Part shown: positions 41,526 through 50,434 of the stretch, piece by piece
Layout: each line of letters begins with the position of its first letter
Position numbering within the stretch: position 1 is the stretch's first letter
Assembly: GCA_024635655.1 (NCBI GenBank)
Contig: JAGXIL010000096.1
Location: 1-64,000 of the forward strand
Reading direction: 5' to 3'
DNA from: Gillisia sp.
GTDB taxonomy: Bacteria; Bacteroidota; Bacteroidia; Flavobacteriales; Flavobacteriaceae
Length of the DNA: 64,000 nucleotides
Translations under genes and position numbers: made by a program
Notes under the pieces: generated by a model
What the model was told of the DNA's origin: nothing
The model's database searches: none
The model's input: only the letters and a program-made list of their open reading frames with translations

Positions 41526-42968
41526 ATGATAAAAGAAAAAATTGCTGAATTACTAAAAAGCAATCAGTTCCTGCAGGAAGTTGAAGTAAACGGATGGGTA
41601 AGATCATTTAGAAGCAACCGATTTATAGCTTTAAATGACGGATCTACCATTAATAACCTGCAGTGCGTAATAGATTTTGAAAACACAAAAGAAGAAACGC
41701 TCAAACGTATAACTGTAGGTGCCGCCATCAAAGTTGTGGGTACGTTGAAAGAAAGCCTTGGCAGCCAGCAGAGTGTGGAAGTGGAAGTGAAATCTATTAA
41801 AATCCTGGGAGGCGCCAATCCGGAAGAAGTGAAATTAACCATTTTATCACCTAAGCGGCACAGCCTTGAGAAATTGCGGGAGCAGGCACATTTAAGGGTA
41901 CGCACAAATACTTTTGGCGCCGTCATGAGGGTGCGCAGTAAACTTTCTTTTGCGGTACATAGTTATTTTCAGCAAAATAATTTTCATTATGTCAATACTC
42001 CCATTATAACAGGAAGTGATGCTGAAGGGGCGGGAGAAATGTTTAAAGTAACAGCCTTTGATCTTAAAAATCCACCAAAAACAGAAGAAGGAGAAATAGA
42101 TTACAAAAAGGATTTTTTCGGAAAAGAAACCAATCTTACCGTATCGGGCCAGCTGGAAGGGGAAACCTATGCCTTAGGTTTGGGGCAGATATATACCTTT
42201 GGGCCTACCTTTAGAGCTGAAAACTCCAACACTTCAAGACATCTTGCTGAATTCTGGATGATCGAGCCGGAGGTTGCTTTTTGTGACCTGGATGGAAATA
42301 TGGATTTAGCTGAAGATTTTATAAAATATGTCTTAAAATATGTCCTTAACAATTGCAAGGACGACCTGGATTTTCTAGCCAGCCGACTGGAAAGTGAAGA
42401 CAAAACCAAACCGGCCGACGAGCGCAGCGAAATGGGATTGCTTGAGAAATTAAAGTTTGTGACTGAAAACAATTTTAAAAGGGTTAGTTATTCTGAAGCA
42501 ATTGAGATCTTAAAGAATTCAAAGCCCAACAAGAAGAAAAAGTTTAAATATATTATTGAAGAATGGGGTGCCGATCTTCAAAGTGAGCACGAACGCTTTC
42601 TGGTAGAAAAACATTTTAAGTGCCCGGTGATCTTATTTGATTATCCTGCCGATATTAAAGCCTTTTACATGAGGTTAAATGAAGACGGTAAAACCGTTAG
42701 GGCAATGGATATTCTATTTCCTGGAATTGGGGAAATAGTGGGTGGTTCACAGCGGGAAGAGCGACTGGAGGTTCTTAAAGAAAAAATGAAAGCGCTGGAT
42801 ATTGATGAAGAAGAACTATGGTGGTATTTAGACACCAGAAGATTTGGAACCTGTGTTCACAGCGGATTTGGATTAGGTTTTGAACGCCTGGTACTATTTG
42901 TAACCGGAATGTCAAATATTCGGGATGTGATCCCATACCCAAGGACTCCGCAGAACGCTGAATTCTAA
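41526..42968 (+). CDS. asnS: Asparaginyl-tRNA synthetase
   Basis: Class II synthetase of 480 residues. The N-terminal OB-fold reads [21 protein letters not shown]. The catalytic motif 2 region is [20 protein letters not shown] near residue 235. C-terminal motif 3 is [16 protein letters not shown]. It charges tRNA-Asn. The rluA-family gene follows after 4 bases. Confidence 0.96.
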   Translation: MIKEKIAELLKSNQFLQEVEVNGWVRSFRSNRFIALNDGSTINNLQCVIDFENTKEETLKRITVGAAIKVVGTLKESLGSQQSVEVEVKSIKILGGANPEEVKLTILSPKRHSLEKLREQAHLRVRTNTFGAVMRVRSKLSFAVHSYFQQNNFHYVNTPIITGSDAEGAGEMFKVTAFDLKNPPKTEEGEIDYKKDFFGKETNLTVSGQLEGETYALGLGQIYTFGPTFRAENSNTSRHLAEFWMIEPEVAFCDLDGNMDLAEDFIKYVLKYVLNNCKDDLDFLASRLESEDKTKPADERSEMGLLEKLKFVTENNFKRVSYSEAIEILKNSKPNKKKKFKYIIEEWGADLQSEHERFLVEKHFKCPVILFDYPADIKAFYMRLNEDGKTVRAMDILFPGIGEIVGGSQREERLEVLKEKMKALDIDEEELWWYLDTRRFGTCVHSGFGLGFERLVLFVTGMSNIRDVIPYPRTPQNAEF

Positions 42969-42972
42969 ATTT

Positions 42973-43818
42973 ATGATCGTACTGGAAACGCATATTGTTC
43001 CTGCAATTGAGGAGAAAATCCGGTTGCAGGAATATGCGCCTTCCATCTTCAGATCCATCACCACAAAAAGCGGTATAAAAAAAGCGATCAAAAGGCAGGA
43101 AATTCTGCTGGAAGGAAGGATTGCAAAAACTTCAGATTACGTAAGCAAGGATCAAAAAATAGAACTTTTACAGGGGGAAGTAAGGGTTAAAAAAGTTTTT
43201 AAACTTCAGCTGGAAGTTCTCTTCGAAGATGATTTTCTTGCGGTTATACACAAACCCGCAGGATTTCCCACCAGTGGGAACTATTTTAAGACCATTGAAA
43301 ATTCGCTTCCTTATAATTTACTGCCCTCAGTAGAAATGGATGCTTTGCCCTATCCTGCCCCCGTACACCGGCTGGATAATCCCACGTCTGGATTATTATT
43401 AGTTGCCAAGACCCGGTTAGTACAAATACAGCTTCACCTAAATTTTGAGAAAAAGAAGATTGAAAAGAGATATGTAGCTTTGGTACATGGAAAGATGCCA
43501 GAGACTGTTAATTATGTTCAGGAGGTAAAGGGAAAACCTTCTCTTAGTGAAGTGCAGAAGCTCAAACATTTCCGAAGGAAGGAAGAGGATTTTTCACTGG
43601 TGCAAATCGTTCCCAAAACAGGACGAACTCACCAGATCAGGGTGCATTTATCGCAGAATGGATTTCCTATAGTTGGAGACAAAGAATATGGAATTCCAGC
43701 TCCAAAGGGGAAAAAAGGCCTTTTTCTTGCGGCTACAGGTTTGAAATTTAAACATCCAAAAACCAGTTCGCTAATGAGTTTTGAGCTTCCTTTTCCCGGA
43801 AAATTTGGTAAATTTTAG
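42973..43818 (+). CDS. RluA-family pseudouridine synthase
   Basis: A 281-residue enzyme converting uridine to pseudouridine in RNA. The catalytic Asp is in HRLDNPTSGLLLVAK (near residue 135). KTGRTHQIRVHLS is the conserved C-terminal motif. The first ~60 residues resemble a degenerate S4-like RNA-binding domain. It begins 4 bases after asnS and is probably cotranscribed with it. Target site not determined. Confidence 0.9.
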   Translation: MIVLETHIVPAIEEKIRLQEYAPSIFRSITTKSGIKKAIKRQEILLEGRIAKTSDYVSKDQKIELLQGEVRVKKVFKLQLEVLFEDDFLAVIHKPAGFPTSGNYFKTIENSLPYNLLPSVEMDALPYPAPVHRLDNPTSGLLLVAKTRLVQIQLHLNFEKKKIEKRYVALVHGKMPETVNYVQEVKGKPSLSEVQKLKHFRRKEEDFSLVQIVPKTGRTHQIRVHLSQNGFPIVGDKEYGIPAPKGKKGLFLAATGLKFKHPKTSSLMSFELPFPGKFGKF

Positions 43819-43881
43819 GGAGCAAATCCCATCGAGATGGGTCTTAACAAAATTTTACCACAACCATCTTTAGTGCCAAAG

Positions 43882-43911
43882 TTGCATTAGCATTGTTTTT
43901 GCTTAAATTTG
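43882..43911 (+). promoter_or_regulatory. Promoter of rpoN
   Basis: TTG at 43882-43884, a 19-base spacer and TAAATTTG at 43904-43911 match the consensus; ATG 43939 lies 27 bases downstream. Confidence 0.65.
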
Positions 43912-43938
43912 TATAAATAGTAGAACCACAGGAGACTT

Positions 43939-45402
43939 ATGCTAAAACAGCAATTAAACTTTAAATTATCCCAAAAGCTATCCCCTCAGCAAATCCAGTT
44001 GATGAAGCTTATTCAATTGCCTACCCAGGCATTTGAGCAGCGCATCAAACAGGAGCTGGAGGAAAACCCGGCGCTGGAAGATGGTAAAGAGAATCTTGAT
44101 GATGAGTTTGATGAAGAGTTTGGGAATAATGAATATGACGATGACGAATATGATAATGATGAAAAGGACACGGAAATAAACGTTGATGATTATTTGAGTG
44201 ACGATGAGATCCCGAGTTACCGTTTACAAGCCAATAATTACAGTGCAGATGACGAGGAAAGAGAGGTACCTTTTGCCTCAGGAACTTCCTTTTCACAATA
44301 TCTTAAAGGCCAGCTTAGTACTTTTCGATTAACAGACACTGAAAAAGAAATAGCAGATTTTCTAATAGGAAGTGTTGATGAAAGCGGATATATACGCAGA
44401 AGCATTCAGGATATCGTCGATGACCTTGCTTTTACCCAAAACGTCTACACAGACGAAGCAACGGTAGAAAAGGTGCTTACTTATATCCAGGAGCTTGATC
44501 CTGCAGGAGTGGGCGCAAGATCGCTTCAGGAGAGCCTTTTGATCCAGCTACATAGGAAGGAATCCCGCAAGGATGTTTCTCTGGCGATTGATCTTCTGGA
44601 AAAATCATTTGATCACTTCAGTAAAAAGCACTATTCTAAATTACTTTCAAAGCACGATATTACAGAAGATGAGCTAAGAGATGCCATTGATATCATTGAA
44701 CACCTTAATCCGAAGCCGGGAGGCACCTTCTCAGGTAATACCCGAATGGCAGAACACGTTATCCCCGATTTCACAATTAAGATCGTTGACGGGGAGCTGG
44801 AGTTAAGCCTCAACGGCAGAAATGCCCCCGAGATGCATATTTCCAATGACTACAATAATATGCTTAAGGGCTACAAAGAGTCAAAAGAAAAGACAAGGGC
44901 ACAAAAGGATGCAGTGATGTTTATAAAGCAAAAACTGGATTCGGCTAAATGGTTTATAGAAGCTATTAAGCAACGTCAACAGACCTTAATGGTCACCATG
45001 AGCTCAATAATGAATTACCAAAAAGAATATTTTCTTAGCGGGGATGAGCGTAATTTACGACCCATGATCCTTAAGGATATAGCAGATGAAATTGGAATGG
45101 ACGTTTCCACCGTTTCCAGGGTGGCAAACAGCAAATATGTAGATACTCCCTACGGCACAAAACTTATAAAAGAATTCTTTTCTGAATCCATGAAAAATGA
45201 CCAGGGAGAAGATGTATCCACTAGGGAAATAAAGAAGATCCTGGAAATTTCCATAGAAGAAGAGAATAAAAAAAGGCCTTTGACCGATGAAAAACTGGCA
45301 AAACTTCTATTAGAAAAGGGATATCCTATTGCACGGAGAACTGTAGCCAAATACAGGGAACAACTCGACATTCCTGTTGCCAGGATGAGAAAAGAGATTT
45401 AA
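43939..45402 (+). CDS. rpoN: RNA polymerase sigma-54 factor
   Basis: Alternative sigma factor of 487 residues. The Gln-rich activator-interacting region I is present (LNFKLSQKLSPQQIQLMKLIQLP). An acidic linker (DDEFDEEFGNNEYDDDEYD) follows. The core-binding and DNA-binding domains come next, including the HTH DIADEIGMDVSTVSRVANSKYV. The RpoN box reads ARRTVAKYRE near residue 471. No bEBP activator gene is present in this window. The membrane-protein gene starts at the last base of its stop codon. Confidence 0.96.
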   Translation: MLKQQLNFKLSQKLSPQQIQLMKLIQLPTQAFEQRIKQELEENPALEDGKENLDDEFDEEFGNNEYDDDEYDNDEKDTEINVDDYLSDDEIPSYRLQANNYSADDEEREVPFASGTSFSQYLKGQLSTFRLTDTEKEIADFLIGSVDESGYIRRSIQDIVDDLAFTQNVYTDEATVEKVLTYIQELDPAGVGARSLQESLLIQLHRKESRKDVSLAIDLLEKSFDHFSKKHYSKLLSKHDITEDELRDAIDIIEHLNPKPGGTFSGNTRMAEHVIPDFTIKIVDGELELSLNGRNAPEMHISNDYNNMLKGYKESKEKTRAQKDAVMFIKQKLDSAKWFIEAIKQRQQTLMVTMSSIMNYQKEYFLSGDERNLRPMILKDIADEIGMDVSTVSRVANSKYVDTPYGTKLIKEFFSESMKNDQGEDVSTREIKKILEISIEEENKKRPLTDEKLAKLLLEKGYPIARRTVAKYREQLDIPVARMRKEI

Positions 45403-46007
45403 TGCAGAAGCTCATAAAAAGCGCATCTTATATTTTTCATCCTCTCTGGATGCCTTTTTTAGGAAGCCTGCTTTATTTTTTCATTACCCCCAGGTTTTTT
45501 CCCCTACCTCTTATCAAAGCGAAATTGCTCGCTATAGCGATAACTACCCTTTTTATACCCATAGTATTTTATTTTCTTCTCAAAAATCTGGGTAAAGCAG
45601 AATCCATGTTTTTAAGTGATGTAAGGGAAAGAAGATGGCCCCTGTTTTTCTTTACGCTTCTCATAAGCCTTAACCTTTATCAAATTCTGGACGTTTATAA
45701 TTACCCGGCATTATACTACTTTTTTGTGGGAATATTATTTTCGGCTATAACCGGCCTGATCCTGGCCTTTCTCGATCTTAAAATAAGCCTTCATATGGTT
45801 GGCCTTTCCGGCATTACCATGTTTGTCATTGCCCTAAGTATTTTTTACCGGATAAACCTTATTTACAGCATTGCCTTTTTATTTGCAGCATTAGGCCTTA
45901 CGGCTACCTCAAGATTACAATTGAAAGCTCATACTCCATTGGAGCTCATCCTGGGTTTTGTCATTGGGGTTCTTCCGCAAATTATAGTGCTGAACTTCTG
46001 GCTATAG
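45402..46007 (+). CDS. Membrane protein with PAP2-like C-terminal motif
   Basis: A 201-residue integral membrane protein with about six hydrophobic segments. The tail TSRLQLKAHTPLELILG has the shape of PAP2 phosphatase motif 3 (SRx5Hx3D), with Glu in place of Asp. RERRWPLFFF could be a degenerate motif 1, and motif 2 (PSGH) is not intact. It may be a diverged, perhaps inactive, PAP2 protein. Its start overlaps the last base of rpoN. Its stop codon shares the palindrome CTATAG (46002-46007) with the stop of the convergent gene. Confidence 0.75.
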   Translation: MQKLIKSASYIFHPLWMPFLGSLLYFFITPRFFPLPLIKAKLLAIAITTLFIPIVFYFLLKNLGKAESMFLSDVRERRWPLFFFTLLISLNLYQILDVYNYPALYYFFVGILFSAITGLILAFLDLKISLHMVGLSGITMFVIALSIFYRINLIYSIAFLFAALGLTATSRLQLKAHTPLELILGFVIGVLPQIIVLNFWL

Positions 46008-46700
46008 GATATAGAACATCAAACCAATTTTAAAGGTAGAAATTCCAATTTCAGAATCATTGAGCCGGGCTTCTTTAAAAAATGGATTGAGATTGTAATA
46101 GAGGTGAAAGTTAAAGGTATTGTAGCCAAAAGTAAAAGTGGTTCCTATCCTAAACCTGTCAAATTCGGGAACATCAGTTTGTATTACCTGGTTCCCTTCC
46201 TGCCTGAAGTTTGATTTGAGATAATATACATATCCTAACCTAAAACCCGTGTAAATCCTCCAGAACTGGTAAGATTCGGGTGTAGAGGTACGCCATCTGA
46301 ATTCCAACGGTACTTCAACGAGCTGGGTGGAAAATCTATTGGTATTATAGTCGAGATTGCTGGCATTGAGATCCCTGAATATGGTTTGACCGTCAGGTTC
46401 TTCTCCTATGAATAACTCCTGCCCGTAATTATTTATAGACCAGCCCAGGCCTGCACCTATCGCAATATTGCGCCTTTGGTTAACAGGAAAATCCCTTATA
46501 AAACCCGTATGCACTCCTCCTGAAAAACCTTTTTGCGTTACCTCTCCCGGAAGGTCACTTAGAAGATGAAAAGTAAAACCTATATAGATCTGGTCTTCTC
46601 TGTATAAACTATCAATCACCCCGGCTGAATATTCATTGACATCCTGCGCCAAAAGTGGAAAAGTTCCCAAAGTAAACAATATCATCAACCTGTATTTCAT
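46002..46700 (-). CDS. PorT-like outer-membrane beta-barrel protein
   Basis: A 232-residue protein with a signal peptide (MKYRLMILFTLGTFPLLAQ) and a small beta-barrel of alternating hydrophobic strands (YIGFTFHLLSDLPGEV; GGVHTGFIRDFPVNQRRNIAIGAGLG; terminal GLMFYIL). The layout resembles PorT-family proteins, one of which is a T9SS component. The neighbours ExbD/ExbB, and not ubiE, leave its assignment to T9SS uncertain. It is downstream of an ExbD gene on the same strand, separated by a terminator at 46745-46781. Confidence 0.8.
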   Translation of the reverse strand: MKYRLMILFTLGTFPLLAQDVNEYSAGVIDSLYREDQIYIGFTFHLLSDLPGEVTQKGFSGGVHTGFIRDFPVNQRRNIAIGAGLGWSINNYGQELFIGEEPDGQTIFRDLNASNLDYNTNRFSTQLVEVPLEFRWRTSTPESYQFWRIYTGFRLGYVYYLKSNFRQEGNQVIQTDVPEFDRFRIGTTFTFGYNTFNFHLYYNLNPFFKEARLNDSEIGISTFKIGLMFYIL

Positions 46701-46744
46701 ATACTACTACGTAAAATTATTACTCCGGAAATGACATAAAATAA

Positions 46745-46781
46745 AAAACATCCCAAGCCGAATAAATCGGTGGGATGTTTT
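46745..46781 (-). terminator. Terminator between ExbD and the PorT-like gene
   Basis: AAAACATCCCA and TGGGATGTTTT form an 11-bp stem that continues inward with GCCG/CGG. On the minus strand it ends in a T-run, so it terminates the ExbB/ExbD operon. Confidence 0.85.
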
Positions 46782-46808
46782 AATTAAGACAATTATTTTA
46801 ACTTCTGA

Positions 46809-47285
46809 TTAATTTTGCTCTACATCCCCGGTAAGGGTTGTATAGTTGATTTTTAGAGCTTCTGCCTTTCTCAATTCCTGTTTAATATCTGAAACCAATC
46901 CCATATTGGTTTCAACATCCACTTTTAAGGCGGTAGTTAAGTAAGGAATAAGCTCTTCTCTTTTGGCCTCTCTTTCAGCATATATAAAAGATTGCACCTC
47001 GCTCACATCAGCAAATTTATCATTTAACTGAATACGGGCTTCGCTACCAAAAGTTGGCTGATATCTTGGGCTGGGTTTTCCGGCGTAGATATACATAATC
47101 ATATCCTTTTTATCCAGCTTTTCTACCTGATCTGCAAACGGTAATTTATTCTGCACCATCAAAGTGTTTTGACGCATTACCGTAGCCACCATAAAAAAGA
47201 AAAGTAACATAAAAACGATATCGGGAAGAGAAGCCGTATTAACGGCTGGCAATTCCCCTGATTTTTTCTTTTTAAACTTAGACAT
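46809..47285 (-). CDS. ExbD/TolR-family protein 1
   Basis: A 158-residue inner-membrane protein with a basic N terminus (MSKFKKKKSG) and one transmembrane helix. That helix contains the conserved Asp of ExbD/TolR (SLPDIVFMLLFFFMV, D22). A periplasmic domain follows. It works with the ExbB-type channel to convert proton flow into work on a periplasmic partner. It follows the second ExbD gene by 30 bases. Confidence 0.93.
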   Translation of the reverse strand: MSKFKKKKSGELPAVNTASLPDIVFMLLFFFMVATVMRQNTLMVQNKLPFADQVEKLDKKDMIMYIYAGKPSPRYQPTFGSEARIQLNDKFADVSEVQSFIYAEREAKREELIPYLTTALKVDVETNMGLVSDIKQELRKAEALKINYTTLTGDVEQN

Positions 47286-47315
47286 ATTTTAATTTAATAT
47301 TATGTTACACATCTC

Positions 47316-47921
47316 CTAACTCTGAGGTTCAGCTTCAGATAATTTCTCAGGGAACAGATCCTTTATAACTGCAATTTGTTCCTTCAACTCTTCTTTATCG
47401 CCTCTCCAGTTCGAATCTCTATAATTGTCTTCCATCTGAGTAAATTCCATACCATACAAGCGCTGGGCTTCACGGTTTCGCAATTCATTATAAGCGGCAA
47501 CCAATTCATTCTGTACTGAAATATAGGTTCCATATTCAGTTCCACGGTTATTTGTCAAAGAAATAATTGCTTTGGTAGGATTGTCAGAAGACGCAGGGTC
47601 TCGTGCCCCCTGGCAGTAATCACAAGCTTCCTCGCCAACACCGCCTCCATTATCAAGAAATGCTATTGCGGCCTCTCGAAGGTTCTCAATTTCCATTGGT
47701 TCATCCTCTACCAATAGATCGTTGTTCCTGTTCACCAAAACTATAAAGATATTCTTCTGTTTGATGTTCGGTGGATCCGTTTCATCCTCAATAGGAGGCA
47801 ACTTACGGCTTATCCCGCGGTCAGTCTCAATCGTCGTTGTTACCAGAAAGAAAATTAATAGCAGGAATGCTATATCGGCCATAGAGCCGGCATTTACTTC
47901 TGGTGATGCTCTTCTTGCCAT
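47316..47921 (-). CDS. ExbD/TolR-family protein 2
   Basis: A 201-residue ExbD/TolR homologue with an N-terminal helix carrying the conserved Asp (SMADIAFLLLIFFLVTT). It is longer than usual (~140). An insert near residues 90-108 contains a Cys pair, CDYCQG, which could form a periplasmic disulfide. A charged C-terminal helix is also present. It lies 10 bases downstream of the four-helix membrane protein gene, in one operon. Confidence 0.92.
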   Translation of the reverse strand: MARRASPEVNAGSMADIAFLLLIFFLVTTTIETDRGISRKLPPIEDETDPPNIKQKNIFIVLVNRNNDLLVEDEPMEIENLREAAIAFLDNGGGVGEEACDYCQGARDPASSDNPTKAIISLTNNRGTEYGTYISVQNELVAAYNELRNREAQRLYGMEFTQMEDNYRDSNWRGDKEELKEQIAVIKDLFPEKLSEAEPQS

Positions 47922-47931
47922 AAATTTGTTA

Positions 47932-48369
47932 TTATTTTATTAGTTTTCTAATTCCTGATACTACCATAGCTCCTACGGCAATCACAGCGAGGATGTAAAA
48001 TACTACCAATCCTGTGCTCACCCAATGAGAGGCACTGGCAGAGAGTACGTCTCCATCTTTTAAGGTCACTGGTTCACCATCTGTTATTAAATAGGCAACT
48101 ACAATGATCAATAAAAAAGCACCAACTGAAATTAATGTGTTCTTGATATTACCCCTAAATAGCCCTTTGATGACAAAAAACAGCACCAGAACTATCACAA
48201 CAGCCATTACCAGGTAGGACAACCACATTAAAGGTTCCAGGTAACTAGTCTGCGCAGAAGCAGAGGTTTCAATCGTATCATCGCCTGCCATAATAATTCT
48301 ACCCAAGAGGATAAGACCTATGACACCAATAACAAGTGCTAAATATTTTAAAATTTTATGAATTGTCAT
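47932..48369 (-). CDS. Four-helix membrane protein of the ExbB/ExbD operon
   Basis: A 145-residue protein with four predicted transmembrane helices (about 6-28, 45-68, 78-98 and 112-140). No known domain is recognised. It sits between exbB and the two exbD genes with spacings of 12 and 10 bases, so it probably belongs to the same complex or is coexpressed with it. Function unknown. Confidence 0.8.
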   Translation of the reverse strand: MTIHKILKYLALVIGVIGLILLGRIIMAGDDTIETSASAQTSYLEPLMWLSYLVMAVVIVLVLFFVIKGLFRGNIKNTLISVGAFLLIIVVAYLITDGEPVTLKDGDVLSASASHWVSTGLVVFYILAVIAVGAMVVSGIRKLIK

Positions 48370-48381
48370 AGTTTATTTCTC

Positions 48382-49179
48382 TTAGATTCTTTTTCTGTTT
48401 TTGTAGTCAACCAACATATCTATTAATAAGATAGAGGCGTCTTCCATATCATTCACAATACTATCGATCTTAGCGATGATATAATTATAAAAAATTTGAA
48501 GAATAATAGCAACAATTAAACCAAATACAGTTGTAAGAAGTGCTACTTTAATACCTCCGGCTACCAATGAAGGCTGCATATCTCCAGCTGCTTCAATTCT
48601 ATCAAAAGCCTGGATCATACCAATTACCGTACCCATGAACCCAAGCATAGGGGCAAGAGCGATAAATAGAGATACCCAGGAAACATTCTTTTCTAATTGC
48701 CCCATTTGAACTCCACCGTAGGCAACTACAGCTTTCTCTGCTGCTTCTATACTTTCGTCGGCCCTGTCAAGTCCCTGGTAATAAATGGAAGCTACAGGAC
48801 CTCGGGTGTTTCTACATACGTCTTTAGCAGCTTCAATTCCGCCACTATTCAAAGCATCTTCAACATCCTGAGCTAATTTTCTAGTATTGGTTGTAGAAAG
48901 ATTTAAAAAGATAATTCTCTCAATGGCTATGGCCAGACCAAGAATTAAACATAAAAGTACGATCCCCATAAATCCGGGACCACCTTCTATAAAACGTCTT
49001 TTTAGTTCCTGGTGAAAACCTACTGATTCTTCCTCTTCCATTTCGAGGGCAGCTTCTTCATCCTGAATAAAATTCACGATATTATCTGGATTAACATTTG
49101 CGAAGTTGGTCGCATTAACTTGTGCGGCTCCAAATAACATAATCGAAGCGATTACCAAAGTTGAAAATAATCTTTTCAT
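48382..49179 (-). CDS. MotA/TolQ/ExbB proton channel protein
   Basis: A 265-residue inner-membrane protein. A signal-like N-terminal helix (MKRLFSTLVIASIMLFGAAQ) is followed by an acidic linker. Three helices include GPGFMGIVLLCLILGLAIAIERI, VSWVSLFIALAPMLGFMGTVIGMIQAFDRI (the conserved TolQ/ExbB core) and GIKVALLTTVFGLIVAIILQIFYN. With the two ExbD proteins it forms a proton-driven motor; its partner is unknown. The N-terminal extension is typical of Bacteroidota ExbB. Confidence 0.93.
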   Translation of the reverse strand: MKRLFSTLVIASIMLFGAAQVNATNFANVNPDNIVNFIQDEEAALEMEEEESVGFHQELKRRFIEGGPGFMGIVLLCLILGLAIAIERIIFLNLSTTNTRKLAQDVEDALNSGGIEAAKDVCRNTRGPVASIYYQGLDRADESIEAAEKAVVAYGGVQMGQLEKNVSWVSLFIALAPMLGFMGTVIGMIQAFDRIEAAGDMQPSLVAGGIKVALLTTVFGLIVAIILQIFYNYIIAKIDSIVNDMEDASILLIDMLVDYKNRKRI

Positions 49180-49246
49180 TAGTTGTTGTCTTAATTTAAT
49201 TAGTTAAAAGGTTAAAGGTATAAAAATATTTTTTTAAAAACACTTG

Positions 49247-49334
49247 CAGAGAGGAAGGGATTCGAACCCTCGATACCCTTGTGGGGTATACACACTTTCC
49301 AGGCGTGCGCCTTCGACCACTCGGCCACCTCTCT
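49247..49334 (-). tRNA. tRNA-Ser (GGA)
   Basis: On the minus strand, acceptor AGAGAGG pairs with CCTCTCT (discriminator G). The D arm contains GCCGAGTGG, and the anticodon loop CTGGAAA gives anticodon GGA. A long variable arm (TATACCCCACAAGGGTATC) marks it as type II, and the T arm has GGTTCGAATCC. CCA is not encoded. Length 88 bases including the discriminator. Confidence 0.96.
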
Positions 49335-49405
49335 ATTAAGTTGTTCTAAATTGGTGCGCCAAATAACAAAAAAAAAAGTTCACCATCAAATAAGATTCGT
49401 TAATT

Positions 49406-50434
49406 TTATAACATTTCCCCGCGAAGAGAAGTCTCAAAGATGGTTTTGAACACTTTAGGTGATAATTCTTTTCCCAAAAGGTACATTAATTTTGTCACAG
49501 CAGCTTCTGTAGTGATGTCTTTTCCGGAAACAACCCCTATTTTTTTAAGTTGCGTACTGGTTTCATATTGCCCCATAACCACACTTCCGGCTACACACTG
49601 CGTAACATTCACTATTACAAGCCCGTTATTAATATGCTTTTTCAGTAAATTGATGAACCAGGTATCTGTGGGCGCATTTCCGCTTCCAAATGTCTCCAGA
49701 ACCACGCCTTTCAAATTCTTTCTCGATAAAATATGATCTACTGTGGCTTCACTTATACCGGGAAACATTTTTAAAATTAGAACATCATCATTAAAATTCG
49801 TGTGGAGCTTGGTCTTTTTCCTTCGGTTGGTCTTCCACAATTCACTGTGATTAACAGATAAGTATACTCCCGACTCGGCAAGGGGAGGATAATTTGACGA
49901 GGTAAAAGCCTGAAAATTCTCTGCATTCACCTTTGTTGTTCGGTTTGCCCTGTATAATTTATATTCAAAATACAAACCTACTTCTGAGATCACCGGCCGG
50001 CCCTGTTTTTGCAATCCTGCAACCTGAATGCTGGTTATCAGGTTCTCCTTGGCATCTGTGCGCAGATCGCCTATTGGCAATTGAGATCCTGTAAAAATAA
50101 TAGGCTTCGTCAGGTTTTCAAACATAAAACTTAATGCTGAAGCGGTATAAGACATGGTATCACTACCATGAAGTACTACAAAACCATCGTATTGCTCGAA
50201 CCGCTCGTCAATAATTTTAGCGATAAGCACCCAATCCCCCGGATTCATGTTGCTGGAATCCAATGGGTTTTTTAGACTTATGGTTTCTATATTATGTTCC
50301 AGAAGTTTTAATTCGGGAATATTTTGCAGAAGTTCACTAAAATTAAAAGCCTTTAATGCCCCGGTTTCAAAATCTTTGATCATACCAATGGTACCACCGG
50401 TATAAATAAGTAAAATATTAGACTTTGCTTTCAT
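49406..50434 (-). CDS. ansA: L-asparaginase, type I
   Basis: A 342-residue cytoplasmic-type asparaginase hydrolysing L-asparagine. The two Thr motifs are IYTGGTIGMI (first catalytic Thr near residue 14) and VLHGSDTMSYTAS (second, near 96). TGSQLPIGDLRTDAKENLITS is the family's loop. No signal peptide is visible. Its start overlaps the stop of the upstream acyltransferase gene by 17 bases. Confidence 0.93.
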   Translation of the reverse strand: MKAKSNILLIYTGGTIGMIKDFETGALKAFNFSELLQNIPELKLLEHNIETISLKNPLDSSNMNPGDWVLIAKIIDERFEQYDGFVVLHGSDTMSYTASALSFMFENLTKPIIFTGSQLPIGDLRTDAKENLITSIQVAGLQKQGRPVISEVGLYFEYKLYRANRTTKVNAENFQAFTSSNYPPLAESGVYLSVNHSELWKTNRRKKTKLHTNFNDDVLILKMFPGISEATVDHILSRKNLKGVVLETFGSGNAPTDTWFINLLKKHINNGLVIVNVTQCVAGSVVMGQYETSTQLKKIGVVSGKDITTEAAVTKLMYLLGKELSPKVFKTIFETSLRGEML

